A DNA stretch of 64,000 bases. Source: Diphasiastrum complanatum (lineage: Eukaryota; Streptophyta; Lycopodiopsida; Lycopodiales; Lycopodiaceae). Made by a program: the position numbers and the translations under genes. Below the pieces are notes generated by a model. That model had not been told where the DNA came from, did no database searches, and saw only the letters and a program-made list of their open reading frames with translations. Each line of letters starts with the position of its first letter. Within the stretch, counting starts at the first letter, position 1. The DNA is taken from NCBI GenBank assembly GCA_029204225.1, contig MU832194.1, forward strand, positions 1-64,000. The letters are read 5' to 3'. Of this stretch, positions 46,740-62,999 are shown one piece after another.

Positions 46740-48358
46740 GTTAGATATAGCCAAGTAGTTTTTCTTAGTCATGAACTACTTTAACCATGTGTACATGATA
46801 CAAGCTTTGCGTCTTTTTGAGAAGTACCATCTTCAATTCCATGTGTCCTTTTTTATTTTTGGGTCTTGAGAGGAGCATGATTCAAGTGTTTAAATGGTCC
46901 TATGTGGCATCATTATGTGTATACTTATTCAATATGACAAGCTAGTAGCTTGTTTTTCATGATTTCACATATATATACAATGTTCAAGTTTCTTGTCAAC
47001 ATCAAAAAAATTTCATGAACAACTATCAACTTTAGTGGGCTCATTGCTGATGTGAAAGAATTTGAGACAATATTATTCTTGTTAGGTTTAGGTTTTGGGG
47101 TGCATGTGTTGAGTGTTTTTTTGCCCAAAACCCAAATTGACATGACTCTTGATTTAGATATGAATCCCACCCCCCCCCTCTCCATACTATGTTCAATGAT
47201 TCTTTGATGATGATGATAATTGTACATTCCAAATCATCTTGCCACTAAGAGCAATTTGGAAAAATGTGTAACACCCAAACCCTAACCAAGAATGGTTAGC
47301 CCTTAATCCATTTATTAACAAGTTTGGTTTAAGGGGAACAAGCTTGGATGCTCAACAACAAAAAATATAATTACTTGGCCAATGTTGTTTGGGAATTTGT
47401 GATTATTGAAGGAGGCCCACATGTTTGTGAGTGCATTCTTGACCCATTAAAAGGTGATGCAAGCTTGCACAGTTCTTAAACAACTTTTCTTGTGTTTTGC
47501 TAGTATTGCATCCAGCGTATTCTTACACCTATTTGTTATTACGTTCTTGAACAAAGTTGATGTAACTTTGCACATATTCATACACATTTTCCTCATGTGG
47601 GGACAAGTAGTACATCCATTGTACTTTTCCATATGCACATGGCCCATGATAGGTGGGTCATGGGCATCTCATGGTACCTTGCTTCATGTTGCTACATAAT
47701 TTGGAACCCATAACTTCATGTTTTCTTTGTTGTGTCTATTATTTTTTTGAATAACTCATTTTTGATGTAAATATGCCAAAACTATTATTGTAATTAGTTG
47801 ATGCCACCAAATGATTCACCCATCTTACATACACTTTAATTTATGTAGTTGTATTCATGATTTTAATGTAAGCACATATAATTTCTAACCACATTCTTGT
47901 AGGTAATATGAATGTTGAAACTATTGTTGCCACTAAATATGGTTCTTTAAATAATCTATTGTGTATAAAAGTTAGATATTGTTGTATAATTTATCTTTAC
48001 TAGAACTGATTATCCTCCTAGATAAAGTTTTCTTATTATCATTAAGCCAATTAGATATTATTTTATAATCCATCTTTACTAGAAATGATTTTGCTCCTAG
48101 ATAAAGTTTCCATTTTCAATCAAGCCAGTTCTTTTCCCTCACTTATAAGATAGGTTTTCTAAGTTAATTTTAGAACTCATATTTCAATTTCCATTCATTA
48201 ATTCTTCTTTTGTTTAGTATTGCAAGTGGTATAAATTCTCCTTCTAGTTAATTGATTAGTTCGTCATAAGTCCATATATGTATTTTCTTTTGTCAACATC
48301 TTTTCTTTTGATGAAGGAGAAGCATAGTTTGCTGGCTATTGGTTTTGTTATTCTATCA
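46740..48358. other. No gene seen
   Basis: AT-rich. Includes a run of C at about 47167-47176 and two similar blocks around GATAAAGTTT (about 48020 and 48100). No family resemblance in any frame. Confidence 0.55.
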
Positions 48359-49080
48359 TGTTGGATTTATTCTCTACTCTCCTAAATCCCATGTTAATCT
48401 AGTTCCATTCATATTGCTGCAGTTTTACACGCATTGTCGCACAGTCTGCAGAGATACCCTATTATCGAAGACATGCAAGAGAATGGGTCCGACTTGTTGA
48501 AGTCACCCGACTTGTTTGAGTTGGCCGACTTATCGGGGAAACCAAACTTGGACAACTTATTGGGGAGTCCGACTTATCGACTCAACCGACTATCATCGAC
48601 AGGAACCATCAAAAGACTATCATGACCATCGACAACGACACGCTTGACTCCGAATAGTCGAAGCCTTATCACGCCCACTTCCTGTACTATGCAAAGACTT
48701 GGACAATGACAACAACAACCACGATCTACTCCAGACGGCATAACGGCTCCATGCCATCTTCTTGTACATACATTTGCACAAATGTAATTAATGAATGATG
48801 TATGTATCAAATGCCAACTAATGCCAGATGAGATAGGCTGATTTCATATATGCTCGAGCGCCCATAGACGCAGAGACAACAACTTCTCAGAGACAGACAT
48901 TAGATGCTCTCAAGCACTAGTTCTTTTCTTTTAGACTGATTGTCAGAATAAGCTGATAACGGTTACAGATCGTAGTTAGCTTTGTGAGCACATGGTTTCG
49001 TCCGCTATTGTTTTGGGCTCACCAGCATCATCTGACTTGTATTTCCATACATTCAATCTGAATAAACTACTGTTTGGTTT
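48359..49080 (+). repeat. Solo LTR related to copia element 1
   Basis: Begins TGTTGGATTTATTCTCTACT, matching 11847 onward, and includes CTCCTAAATCCCATGTTAAT and, near the other end, GGTTTCGTCCGCTATTGT (about 48989), then CATTCAATCTGAATAAAC. The middle is less conserved. No internal element sequence flanks it, so it is likely a recombination-derived solo LTR. The right end is approximate. Confidence 0.78.
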
Positions 49081-49469
49081 TTTGCCTTCAAATTTTGTCA
49101 AGCCATTGGTAGTTTGCGAAAGGATCACATTCCTTCTCTTCTACACATGATTGTAGAATACCATAAGGAGTTGTCAACAAACACAATCATGCCCTATGAC
49201 TATCACAAGTAATTTCTGAGCTACGAAGGGCAATCAAACCCAACGCATGCCAGAAGTTCATCGCGGGTCCACTTTTATCCACCCTCACCATTACCCTCCT
49301 TGAACATAAAGTTCATGGATCTGACCACACATTCATTCTCACCACCACCATCTCATCCACCCGCTGACATCCTCCCACCCTTCCCTTTGATACACCCTCT
49401 GCCAAACTCATGTGTGACTCCGCTTCTTCCACGACCTCTTCTCCAACCGGCAACACCTGTCGCCATGCC

Positions 49470-49640
49470 ACCACCACCATATCCGCTTCTTCCATGATCC
49501 CCATGTCTCCCTCCGTTTCTTCCACAACTCCCATACCTCCCTCAAGTTCTTCCACGACCCCCATACCCCCTTCGCTTCTTCCATGACTCCCACACCTCCC
49601 TCCGCTTCTTCTAAGATCCCCATGCCCCCATCCTCCACTA
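49470..49640. repeat. Degenerate minisatellite, unit about 33 bp
   Basis: Repeats of TTCTTCCAYGAYCCCCATR then CCTCCCTC, four to five units. The opposite strand gives Glu/Gly-rich frames by composition only. Confidence 0.75.
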
Positions 49641-49899
49641 TCATCCTTGCCACCTGATCCATTACTATTGCCTCGTCCATCCCACTCACCTCCTTTGACT
49701 CCACCATCCAAGACATTGTGTCTACTCCCCCCATCTCCGTCAATCTACAAGATTCCCAACTTTTCCCATGCACCCTTACATCATGAATCTCATCAACTTT
49801 TCTCCATCCAGCTCCCCAAACATCTTGGACACCACCCTCCAATTTCCTATGCCTAGCTTCATTTCTTCTTTCAAACAACTCATCCCTCCTCCCATCCAC

Positions 49900-50693
<794 letters not shown>

Positions 50694-50699
50694 CTCTTC

Positions 50700-53096
<2,397 letters not shown>

Positions 53097-53440
53097 TCTT
53101 GTGGTTTAACTCCAACTATTCCTTGGTTGGGATAGTACTAGACCCTTACCTTTTATCCGGTTCATAAGCTAACAAAGGTCCATTTTCATGTTTTAGTCCA
53201 CAGGATGGTTTCAAGATGCTGCTCTTTTGGGTTATGGGGAGCCCCTTCCTCCAGCTAACCATTTTATTCAGACGCTTATCTGTTGTATGAAAAAGATCGT
53301 AATGACACATTTTTTTATCACTAACACTATAGGGCTACTTGTTCTTCTACTGGACCTGAGGATAAGGTTTTGTGTTTGACTTATCTTTTGGGGACTTTGG
53401 ACTGGGTCAAGATCTATCTGGAGTTTGTTAAAAAGAATGA

Positions 53441-53884
53441 TACTTTGAGTTTGGTAGAAATCTTTATGGCACGCTTAATGAATATGTCGAAAGTTTTGAG
53501 GAAGAAGAAAGATTTTTCAATCTGCATATTAGAAAAGTCTTTGCTTGCCTTGAGAATGAAAATGGTATTTATACTGTTGATATTCCACCTAGCACCCTTG
53601 ATGCACCTCTTTCACCACATCCTTTGGTCTTTTTAGATGATCTTGATGAGGATAGTGCTTCCCAGCTTGAATTGTTTTTTCAAAATATTTGTGATATTGG
53701 AGATCAATCTTCGTATGATTTCTGCCAATCCAAAAACTGTCAAATCCCCTTTGTACCCAACAAAACTATTGAATTCAAATCAGTCTCTACAGCCTATGAG
53801 CTTTGGAGTCTACCTACTGTAAACTTCCTTGCTCCTGTGCCTATCGACCTTTGGATCTTGATGTCACATCTCGCTGAAAAATAA
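53441..53884 (+). CDS. Unidentified open frame, possible exon or gene relic
   Basis: Open from the stop at 53438 to TAA at 53882-53884 with no start codon until 53624, 147 codons. It reads NLYGTLNEYVESFEEEERFF, KVFACLENENGIYTVDIPPS, VFLDDLDEDSASQLELFFQN and NFLAPVPIDLWILMSHLAEK. Amino-acid use is protein-like: acidic, with balanced hydrophobics. No family recognised. An adjacent frame (53370-53636) overlaps. It could be an internal exon or an old duplicated fragment. Confidence 0.35.
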   Translation, partial: YFEFGRNLYGTLNEYVESFEEEERFFNLHIRKVFACLENENGIYTVDIPPSTLDAPLSPHPLVFLDDLDEDSASQLELFFQNICDIGDQSSYDFCQSKNCQIPFVPNKTIEFKSVSTAYELWSLPTVNFLAPVPIDLWILMSHLAEK

Positions 53885-53889
53885 ATAGA

Positions 53890-55430
53890 GGTTCGTAAAG
53901 CAGCTGCTTTACACAAAAATCCCTCTGTTGATTCAGAATGAAAGATCATAGATCAAGATGTTTTTTAAAAAACTAATATGTTTGTATAAAATCCTTTTTT
54001 TTTCCACCCAATCCACATTTAGAATTTCCTATAGCACTGGCTTCTAATTGCAAGAACCTCCCTTTGAAGTTTGTGCTCATCTAAAGTTTTAGCCTCTTCT
54101 TTGACTATTCTCCCCAAGCACTTAAAAGGTTAGCCCATGTGAACAATTAATGATAGTGCGCTACTACATGGCACATGCAAAGTTTGCTAAAATGTGCAAC
54201 CCATTATTGATTGTCGACATGCACACGTTGTTGGAATTTTCATTTGCTAATTCCACATAATGGTGGGAAGGCTCAGAAAATATTTTGCTCTTATACTTAC
54301 ATTTAAATTCTTATTCTAGAGTTGCCTCCAAAATACAAAGAAAAACCGAGCACTTGACATTACGATGTAGGCAAGGCTCCACCCTAATCCAATGGTAGAG
54401 AAGCCTTCATCAGGTTACAGGCATTCTACACCTTTAGATGAGGCTGGGGCCTTCTTTGCACCCTCTTTGTAGAATTCGATGCTTCAACATTCTTATTCAA
54501 GGATGGAGCTAAACGTCACCCTAAGCTAGTGGTCGGAGCGTGTTGCATGACCCAACTCTCTACCCCTACATAAGAGCATGAGCATAAGAGTAGTACATTG
54601 GGCTATTCTTAAGTTTTGAGGCCCGCATCAAGCTCCGACATGTAGCTCATCTCAAGATGGCATATAAAGCTCAACTTGTTCTTAGGGCCTTATCCAACTC
54701 AACTAGGGTGGGCCACCAAGGTCACTCGTCTTTATTAAACTCTCTTTGATAATTCAATGAAGCCTATCATTGCCTAAAGCTGCCAGTTCCATTCCTATAC
54801 TATCCAAAAAAAATATTTGGATGTGAATGATCTTTGAAATTTAGCAAATCAAAAGTAGTTTCAATTGATGCACTATTCATTAACAAGGCTAGCTTCTATA
54901 ATAAATGTCAATCCATTTTATAGTTGTAGGATTTTAGAATGCAAAAATTTTGAGTTAAAGGTTTTAGAAGGCATTATTTTTCAAAAGCCGACATCCATCG
55001 AAAGATGTAGGATATTAAAGGGAAACTTGAGGGAGGTTTTCCGAGCACTTGATGGTGGGTGATTTAATAAATGCTGGACCTTATGTCACATGTTGTGCAT
55101 GCCAAATACTTATAACAAAATTCCTCTCTTTCTTAATTACAAGCTTATTAAGGGTAATTATTCTTTTGTAGTTTGTAGCTAAAGATGGATGAGAATAATA
55201 CACCTAACTTGTCATCATGGTGCAGCAAAGATCTATTTCCTTAGAAACCCCACCCACGAGAGTCTCTCATTAGAGTGGCAAGTATAATGCTCCCAAAGTC
55301 CTATGTAAAGAGAATGGAGCCTGGGGGGGGGGGGAATGAATTTGTTGGGCTTGTTTATGTGATGCCTCGGGGGTAAGTACCCCGGGGGGAGGCCCATACG
55401 GGATTTTACCCCATCACCGTTGGATATTTT
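53890..55430. other. Intergenic, no gene seen
   Basis: At 54370-54560 two blocks starting CACCCTAA and containing A-box-like ATCCAATGGTAGAG and AGCTAGTGGTCGGAG recall tRNA-derived SINE heads, but no B box pairs with them. A run of 12 G lies at about 55323-55334, followed by GGGGGTAAGTACCCCGGGGG. Confidence 0.5.
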
Positions 55431-55439
55431 TTCCAGCAA

Positions 55440-55617
55440 TCAGATTTTGCCACGATCTTTAAGCTGAGCGATGAACCCCATTGTTTAACACGTGGAAGCA
55501 ATCTAAGTGGGCGCGTTCATTTTGAGTAATGTCCAATAGATTTCGACCAATTCGCGTGACACTCTCCCTTGTCAGCCGGCTCTTCAGCCGGCTCTTCACG
55601 CGTAACCTCCCCTCTCT

Positions 55618-55654
<37 letters not shown>

Positions 55655-56616
55655 GTTTCTTTCTGTTTTTGGGCTATGGCTGGCTGCAAATTTCCTGTTC
55701 GTCTCCGGTGTCTTGTGGGCTCTACCTTGCTCTTGCCAGCAAACAATTCCTCTCACATTTGTCCCTTGCCTTGTGGGTTTTTGTGGATTTTGCTCAGAAA
55801 TTGAGAGGTGAGCAATTGTATGACTATGATGGCTTCCCAGATTTGTGCTCTTCCATGGTTGCTAAGAATAGCTGTATTATGTTGCTGGACAAGGATACTT
55901 TTTGTCTCTTTAACTGGGTTTTAGCAAATGCTGCTCTTCTGAATAATGTTTCTGCGGTTGTTTGTTAAACGAGGCCAGTCATTCGCAAAGTCGCTTACTG
56001 GATGGAATTGCCAAGTGTTAGTGATCCTTTTGTAGATTGATGGAAAAGATTGGATCTATTTCATGAATGCATTGCAATCTGCACTGTTCTGGGGCTGCAT
56101 TGAGCAAGCCACAGCTTGTGACATCTCTCTGGTGTTGTATCATCTTTGAAATTATTATATCTTCGTTTCTATATCTCATTTTAATCTTCGTTTTGCTAGA
56201 GACGTTTCATGCCTTCTTCTTCTGCAGTCAACTCAACAGGACGCCATTGCATCCATATCTTGCTGCATTGTTGCCATTTTCACAGTGGCCTTCAGAATTG
56301 AAGCACTCGCACGGACTACCCTGCCTTTCTACTGTTGTTCATGCAAAATCCATCAATCAAAAATCTCTCAAGCTCCACAGTACTTCATTGCATCCATAAC
56401 TTGTTACACTATTCACATATTGACGCTGCCCATCAGAATTGAATCACTCACACTGAGCTCCCTGGCTTCCTACAAATGTTAATGCAAAACCTATTAAGCA
56501 AAAACAACCTCGCTCAAATTTATCTAATCCTTCCTGCTTGTTAATGTTCAGCAATTTGATCTGAATGCCCAATTCGTAGTTGCATTCAGTCACAGATTAC
56601 ATTTTCTGCTTCAACA
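55440..56616 (+). promoter_or_regulatory. Promoter and 5' leader of the SINE1/2-like gene, with a probable 5'-UTR intron
   Basis: A G-box-containing AACACGTGG lies at 55489. A (CT)n tract at about 55616-55650 is the kind of pyrimidine stretch often found at plant transcription starts. TTGAGAG|GTGAGC at 55808 and TTCTTCTTCTGCAG ending at 56227 would frame a 420-bp leader intron. The leader exon 56228-56616 then runs straight to the start codon, and contains upstream ATGs. Inferred from signals only. Confidence 0.5.
56245..56508 (+). repeat. Tandem duplication in the 5' leader, unit about 140 bp
   Basis: CATTGCATCCATA opens both copies (56245 and 56386); TCAGAATTGAAKCACTC and AATGCAAAAYC recur in order. 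Copies are about 70-75 percent identical by eye. Confidence 0.75.
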
Positions 56617-59600
56617 ATGTCTGAAACGCAGGACCGACAAGCTCAAAAGAAGCAATTACACGAACGACAGTGGTTGATGGCTCGCTACCACAGCCCACTA
56701 GTGAAGCAAGATTTAGCCAGACTAGAAAATGCAGCCACTCGGAGAGGCGCCATGCATTCTCTGAAGAGTATCATCAAGCAATTGGATGCAGCTTCTCTTC
56801 CCAGATTCCTCGACCAGCTCGCGGACATCCCCGAATCCAGCCCAGCTCGCCCCTTCGCCATCTCTCTCTACGAAGAAATAGCCCATGATCAGGGCCACTG
56901 CCTCACTCCTCACATCCCTCGTTGCATAGCAACCATTCTCCGCCTCCTGTCTGCAAGCGGCAGCTCCGCCCACCTTCAATCCGCCTGCACCAAGGCCATA
57001 TCCGCCATCGCCACCCACTGCATCAACCCCACAAGCAATTCTTTTGAGGAAATAGTGAAGGAACTTTGCGATCCGTTAATGAAAGTGCTTTCTGGAAAGC
57101 TTGAGCCTCTGACTACAGGAGCAGCGACTTGTCTGCGGGCGGTGGTAGAGGCAGACATATGGCAGCTAATGCCGAGAAATATATGCGATGAGCTTTGTCT
57201 GAGGGTCACCATCGCTGTGGGGGAGCGTCCAACACAGACTATCGGTCATCTGCATCTCGCAAGATCTTTAGTGAAGCATAGCACCTCCGCCATCGCTGGT
57301 TATGTCCAAGCTCTGCTGTCAAGCTGCAGAGACATTCTGCAGCAGGCCTCTGCAGCAACTGAGCGATGGCAGCAGCGAGCTGCGGCAGCCCAATTGGTGG
57401 CTGCTATTCTGCAGGGTTTGGATATGGAGACCCTGGCTGCAGAGCTTCCTGCCATAGCCAAAGCGTTGGAGAGTAGCCGCCATGACCGAATGCCTGGAGT
57501 GAGAATTGCAGTGACGGAGGCGCTTCAGGTGGCGAGATCCCTGTTGCCGGAGGTTTACGGCCACGCCAGCGTCAGCGCTGGAGGTGCAAAGACGAAGGTG
57601 CTTTTTTCTGTGGAAGTAGAGCTGCCCAAATCTACAAGCCAAGGCATTCGCCTCTGGAAGCAAGAGGACCTCTCCTTTACCAGAAGGAAGCCATCCGATC
57701 CTCATCATCCAAAAGCTATTCCATCATCTCCTCGACATGGATCTTCTTCTTCTTCTTCTGCCTCCTCTCGCTACTCTCCTGCTGCATACACCCCTATCAG
57801 CCGCTTCCAGCAGTTCCCGTCTCTTCCTTTACAGCAAGTGGCATCTCCGAAGGTGCCACTGCCTCGCCAGGAGCCTTTGCCCACCTCGAGGAAACCCGTG
57901 GATCATCAATTGCTTGTGTCTAAATCCATGAAAAGCAAGAAGAAATCTTCTGCAAAGGCTTCTGATGATGGGGTATCTCAATCCGGAGAATCCAGATGCT
58001 CTTCTACAAAATCCACAAGACAGGTTTTGCATTCTCAGGCTACTCAGTTGCCTGATCTTTTGCTTGCCAACGAACATGGCAAGGATTCTGATGACAGAGC
58101 TTCACTTTCTTGCAGCACGTGGGAGGCAGAAATTTATGGTGGAGTTGATATTCTCAAGGCCTGCAGTGATCTTGTTCCTCCAGATTCTGAGAATTGGGTT
58201 CACAGTCTCCAATTGAAATCCAAAGAATTGACGCAAAAGAAAACTGAGAGAGAAGAAAGACCAAATATATTGAGATCAAATGCTTATGAGAATGTCTTAA
58301 GTAACTGGCTTAATGCTCATGGCACTGGAGTTGAAGGGGAAGATGACGGTGTTGTGGATTGTGGAGAAAAGGTTGATCCCAAGGCCGATGACAGTTTTGC
58401 AAGAATCACAGAAAGAATACAAAGCTGGAAGATAGTGCCAAGTGAAGAATTTCTTTCACAGGAAAGCTGCAAACGTCATGTTGATGATAGTGGAGCATCA
58501 AAAGCTGACAGGGTGGAATTCTTCCCAAACGATGTCCCGGTTTCCACTCACTTGGAGAATGGAATGCACGCATCACCACAAGATAAACTTGGCACTGACG
58601 AAAAAGCTTCAAGAATAGCAAAAGGATATGCAATTGTCAAAAATCGAAACGAAGAGTATAACATGGCAGATCCTATATGGCAAGATCATCCCTTGCAGAG
58701 AAATTCACATCCTCGAGGCAGTAATCAGGAGTTTAAGGTGGGAGCTACAAAGAATGTAGTTGAGTCAGTAATCGGGTCTAATTCTCAATACAATGGTCCT
58801 GCACAACTTGAAGAGAATGCCTCCATGCCACATGTATGTAATTTTTCCATTCTCACGCACCTCTGAAAATAGTCTTACCTGTCAGCACCATTTTTTTAAT
58901 CTTGTCTGTCCTCATTTGTGTGACAAATTGAAGTCAAACCCCTCGCCTCATGAAGAGGAAAGGAAGTCCTAACCAACTCACTACTTATTTGAGAACTGTG
59001 GGCACCATTGATGCAGTACCAGTTTTGTTATAAGTGATTGTTTAAGGTTATTTGCATATCCGCATGCTCAGAAAATGGATCTTGCATATTTTCTCCTTAC
59101 ACTTGCAATCTTTAACTACGCATAAGCAGATTGCAAACAAATGAAGTATGGCGTTTTTTGTTTGCAGACCCCAAAGTTTCTCATAAGAGCAGAGGACCTT
59201 TTGCCACATTTATCACCTAGAAGTCTGCAACGCTTACTACAGATAGATAATAATGGCTTGAAAGAAGCTACAGAATGCAAGCATTGTGAAGGAAGTGAAA
59301 TGTCAGATGTGGACCTGGATGCTTCTAGTGAGACTGGCTGGAGTGTACGTGATAATCCGATCGCTGAAGATATTGACAAGGAGTATCTGGACGTGATAGA
59401 AGGATGCACAAACCACAAATTTTCAGAGTTAGATTTGTGCAAATTTTCTAGTGGGAGAACAGTTTTAAGTACCTCAGTGAAAGATGAGTCTGCTAGTTTG
59501 AAAATTGAGCATCATAATGAAAACCAAGGTGAAAAAATTGAAATTTCAATCAAAGATGTCCTTACTTCCCGTTCTTTTTTATCTGCTAGGTTGAAACCTT

Positions 59601-60025
59601 GCAGGGAAGTTCTTGAAAGCTACAATGACCTGAAGGGCTTGAAGTCCTTTTCCATGGAGAGCCCACAAAGTACATCATTAGTTGAAAATTGTGGTTTTCA
59701 TTGCATAACGAGGCAAGCCACAAATGTACACAGTTGCTTACCTGGTGAGGACAATCAAGGCCTACTTAAAAGGTTTCTGGAAGTTCTTGAGTGGATTGAA
59801 GAAAATGACACAAGTGTCAAAGAGGATCGAAAACCTCCGCAAAACGAGAAATTTCACCAAAATTTGCTCATTAGTGTCTATAAATGGTGCTGGAAAAACA
59901 TACAGGGGGGAGGGCAAGTATTTTTTGGGGGATCTTTTTGCATAGCCATTATACTACCCATCTTCGTTGCAATTGCCAAATACTTGCCAGTCCAGGACAT
60001 CTACAGTTGTCCAGTCCCTACCTAG
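56617..60025 (+). CDS. SINE1/2: SINE1/SINE2-type plant KASH protein (nuclear-envelope LINC complex)
   Basis: Two coding exons, 56617-58833 (739 codons) and 59168-60025 (285 codons), joined in phase 0 across a 334-bp GTATGT...TTTGCAG intron; 1024 residues. Residues about 25-320 form an armadillo-like helical repeat domain, starting LARLENAATRRGAMHSLKSI, as in Arabidopsis SINE1/SINE2. A Ser-rich low-complexity stretch (about 370-390) and a long, charged, probably disordered middle follow. The C-terminus has one transmembrane helix (about 991-1012, FCIAIILPIFVAIAKYL) and a 12-residue tail ending PVPT, the plant KASH signature that binds SUN proteins in the perinuclear space. SINE1 in Arabidopsis associates with actin and guard-cell nuclei. 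This protein is longer than the Arabidopsis members. No lesion seen. Confidence 0.87.
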
Positions 60026-62999
60026 AAGTAGCAAGCTTTGACACTCTTGTAACCAGCAGCATTGTATATGTCTGTGTTTCTAGAAGTGAATCAGGCTGGT
60101 AAACATTGTCTAAAATTCTGATTGATCCGTGCGCTATAAAAATTCTCAAAGCTCTTGTCACAACTTCGATAGAGTGACTTCAAACACAGTGTTGAAACTG
60201 TTCGTCATTCAGCATCCTGTTCTTGGTTTTAGTTAGCCAACAATTGAAGTAACTGGCTCTGACATAATCTGCAGGAAGTTGGTTGATCCAACCTTTCATC
60301 TTATGCACTCTTTCCTACTGCAATGTCAAGCCATTCACAGTAGGCATCTGTTTTTCTGAATAGCATTAAAGTGCTAAGGCTTCATTGATTCCTGCCTGGG
60401 ATGGTTTCACCGACCTATGAAAGGCACTAGATATTTTGGTGACCTTGTTAACTGCATTGACTAAGAGACTGGGTTTCCCATTAATTCCAATCATTTGCAT
60501 GAGATTAGCTGCCAATTTCTAAATAACAACAAATTTTAGCATGAGCTGTTTCTATACAACTGAGTTTGCTAAGTGTGAGTTTCAAATTTATTCTTTGGTT
60601 AGAGCCAAAAATTATCCACGTTACGTTTATAAGCAAGAGCTTTTTATGGTTTCTGCCTTATTTTAGTATGGATCAAAGATCTCTAAAATCAACATCCACC
60701 CACGATCCTGTGTATTGGTTCTGGTCTGTCTTCGGACATCATCCGAAAATTACGAGTCAGTATTTGCTATATTCAACCCGGGGTGATGGCTTTGAGCTCT
60801 TTCCTTTTGTTTTCATTGTATATTCTGGTCGTGCCATCTTTGATGTTGTGGCCAGGTATCTTGCAGTACGTGCAAAATATTTATGTTTTTAATCATGATT
60901 GCTAATGAAGGAGTTCGACTTTGCTCGCTGATCTATCTTCATATAGTTAACATCCTTGACAATTTGAGAAGAATTGAGATACTTTTGATGCTTAGAATAA
61001 GATTTCTTCTTGGAATAGAGTGCCATTGATGTGTTGGAGTTTGAGTCACTCTATTTTCTTTTGACTTCCTTTTTAAGAAGTATAGAGGTGACCTTTTGTA
61101 GAGTCAAAGCAGGCTGAGTAGACAGCAGCATATAAGTTTTCAGTACTAATCCCAGCATTATTGAAGCAAGTCTTATAATCAACTCCCTAGCTATGATATT
61201 TATTCTTGTTGAAACTAATGAATCTTAATTATATAACTGTTATGTTCTGATAGATACTGGGACAAGATATTGACTTGAAAGTTTTAGAGACTTTTAGGAA
61301 TGACTACGATGATTATTGTGATAAGTATGTGCTTAGAACCTGAAGCTGCAAGTCTAAGTCTTTTTGTGGCAGGCCCCCCCAGGATGTACAAAAGTTTGTT
61401 CTACGCTTCCACATTCCTGCAATATGAAAGTCATTTGACTAAAAACTTGTGCTTGTACATACTTTTAGCATCCACCATCACACTGGAATGAATTGAATTT
61501 CCCGCTAGATCAACAGTGACAAATAGAGATAAAATCTCCTCCTAAAAACCAAAAGTACCTAGTATACGCTGAGAAAATGTGCAGGTTTCTGAAAAACACA
61601 AGCTTTACTCACTTATCTGCAACTGTTTTCCAAACTTGATTTGTATTTTGCCACCTGATGTCATAGCAACATAATGTTCAGCTAAGAGCAAATATTAAGT
61701 ATTTGAAGTCAAGCCATCCCCGGCAATCTGGCAGTCAAAATTTGAATTAGTTTATAACACTTAGGAATGGAGTGATGGGGTTGCCCAGGCCCTGTTTTCT
61801 TTATGGTAATTAGTTCCTGCTGACACTACCGGGTCTACCCTCTTGATACGTGACAAAAATCTGATGGGTCGAAACTTGATTCCAATTTTATGGCGCAGGT
61901 GCCAGGGATGAACGAGGTGGCTGGGTTCTACATCTCCCTGCCATGCTATTTGATAGCATCTAGGAGATCTATTTATAAAATCTAGGATAAGCAGTGAGGA
62001 ATATCAAATGTGCTCCTTACATGCAGCGCAGCAATTTAATCAGAATACCCAACAAGGCTTTCTGCTAGTTCCAGCCACTCCACTGTTTTATATTATTCAC
62101 ATGCAACTTGATAGATTTTGGGCTCAATCGATAATGTTGAGATCAGTCTGCATTCATTCCATCAGTACCAAAACTGCACTGTAACCCCTGTTCTTTATGA
62201 ACTAGCTGGACATGCCACATAGTACATACATCACATGAGTGTCAAGGCAACAAATGCATTGAGATAAGGGATAAAACTGTAGCTACTTCTTTTGCTTACT
62301 AGATTCTAATCACTAGGGTGCATGACAGTCGTTTGGATCTTGTAGTGCTGAAGCATTGATGGAGAAATATTCAAGCCAATCGAATCCATGGAGTAAGAAT
62401 TTCCGCAACACTTTAGAATCAAAAATGATTGTTTCAGTGAGTAAAATCCAGTTTTTGAAGCTTTCTACGGTACTCACAATGCACACTACAGATGCATCTT
62501 CATAGGTCAATTAACTCCATCTTCCTTGCTCTGACCTGTATCACTTGCTCATCTGCATAATCTATTCACTCCAAACATCAAACTTAAGAAGAACCTTGTC
62601 TTTTCTGAAATTTGAGGACCAATTGACAGATATTGGCCACCCAGTGATGGTTTTGTGAAGTTTCAAGCACATCTGATGTCCATTTCATCATGACAATCAG
62701 GCTCTCAGATCTTTATAGACACCAAGGCCAATTCTTTGGCTAATTGGGGAGACCCAAGTAAAAATTAATGAGTCAATGGTATACTGTCACTTGTGGCTTT
62801 CTTCAATTTGAGCTTACTGGGACATTGCAATATTGTCTAATAAGTTACAGAAGAGAAATGATATGATAGTGATTGTGTGTGTAGCTTGTTGCTAGTATAG
62901 TTTGTCACTCACACATACTTTGGCCATTTTTCTTTCTATTCTCTTTGTCATTATCAGCATTTTATGAAATTTTAAATCTCACTTATGATAAGGACCCAG
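60026..62999. other. 3' flank of the KASH gene, no gene seen
   Basis: No clear AATAAA near the stop. Short frames (60566-60892, 61300-61491, 62313-62510 minus) have no recognisable content. Confidence 0.55.

Noticed and set aside
49313-49899. Gly/Glu-rich minus-strand frames of 132 and 163 codons
   Set aside because: They arise from the degenerate CT-rich minisatellite; two overlapping frames are equally open, as expected from repeat composition.
54370-54580. Possible second SINE or tRNA-like sequence
   Set aside because: Two A-box-like pieces are visible but no matching B box follows at a suitable distance.
55669-55968. Upstream frame in the leader of the KASH gene
   Set aside because: It crosses a likely leader-intron donor at 55808 and has no recognisable content.
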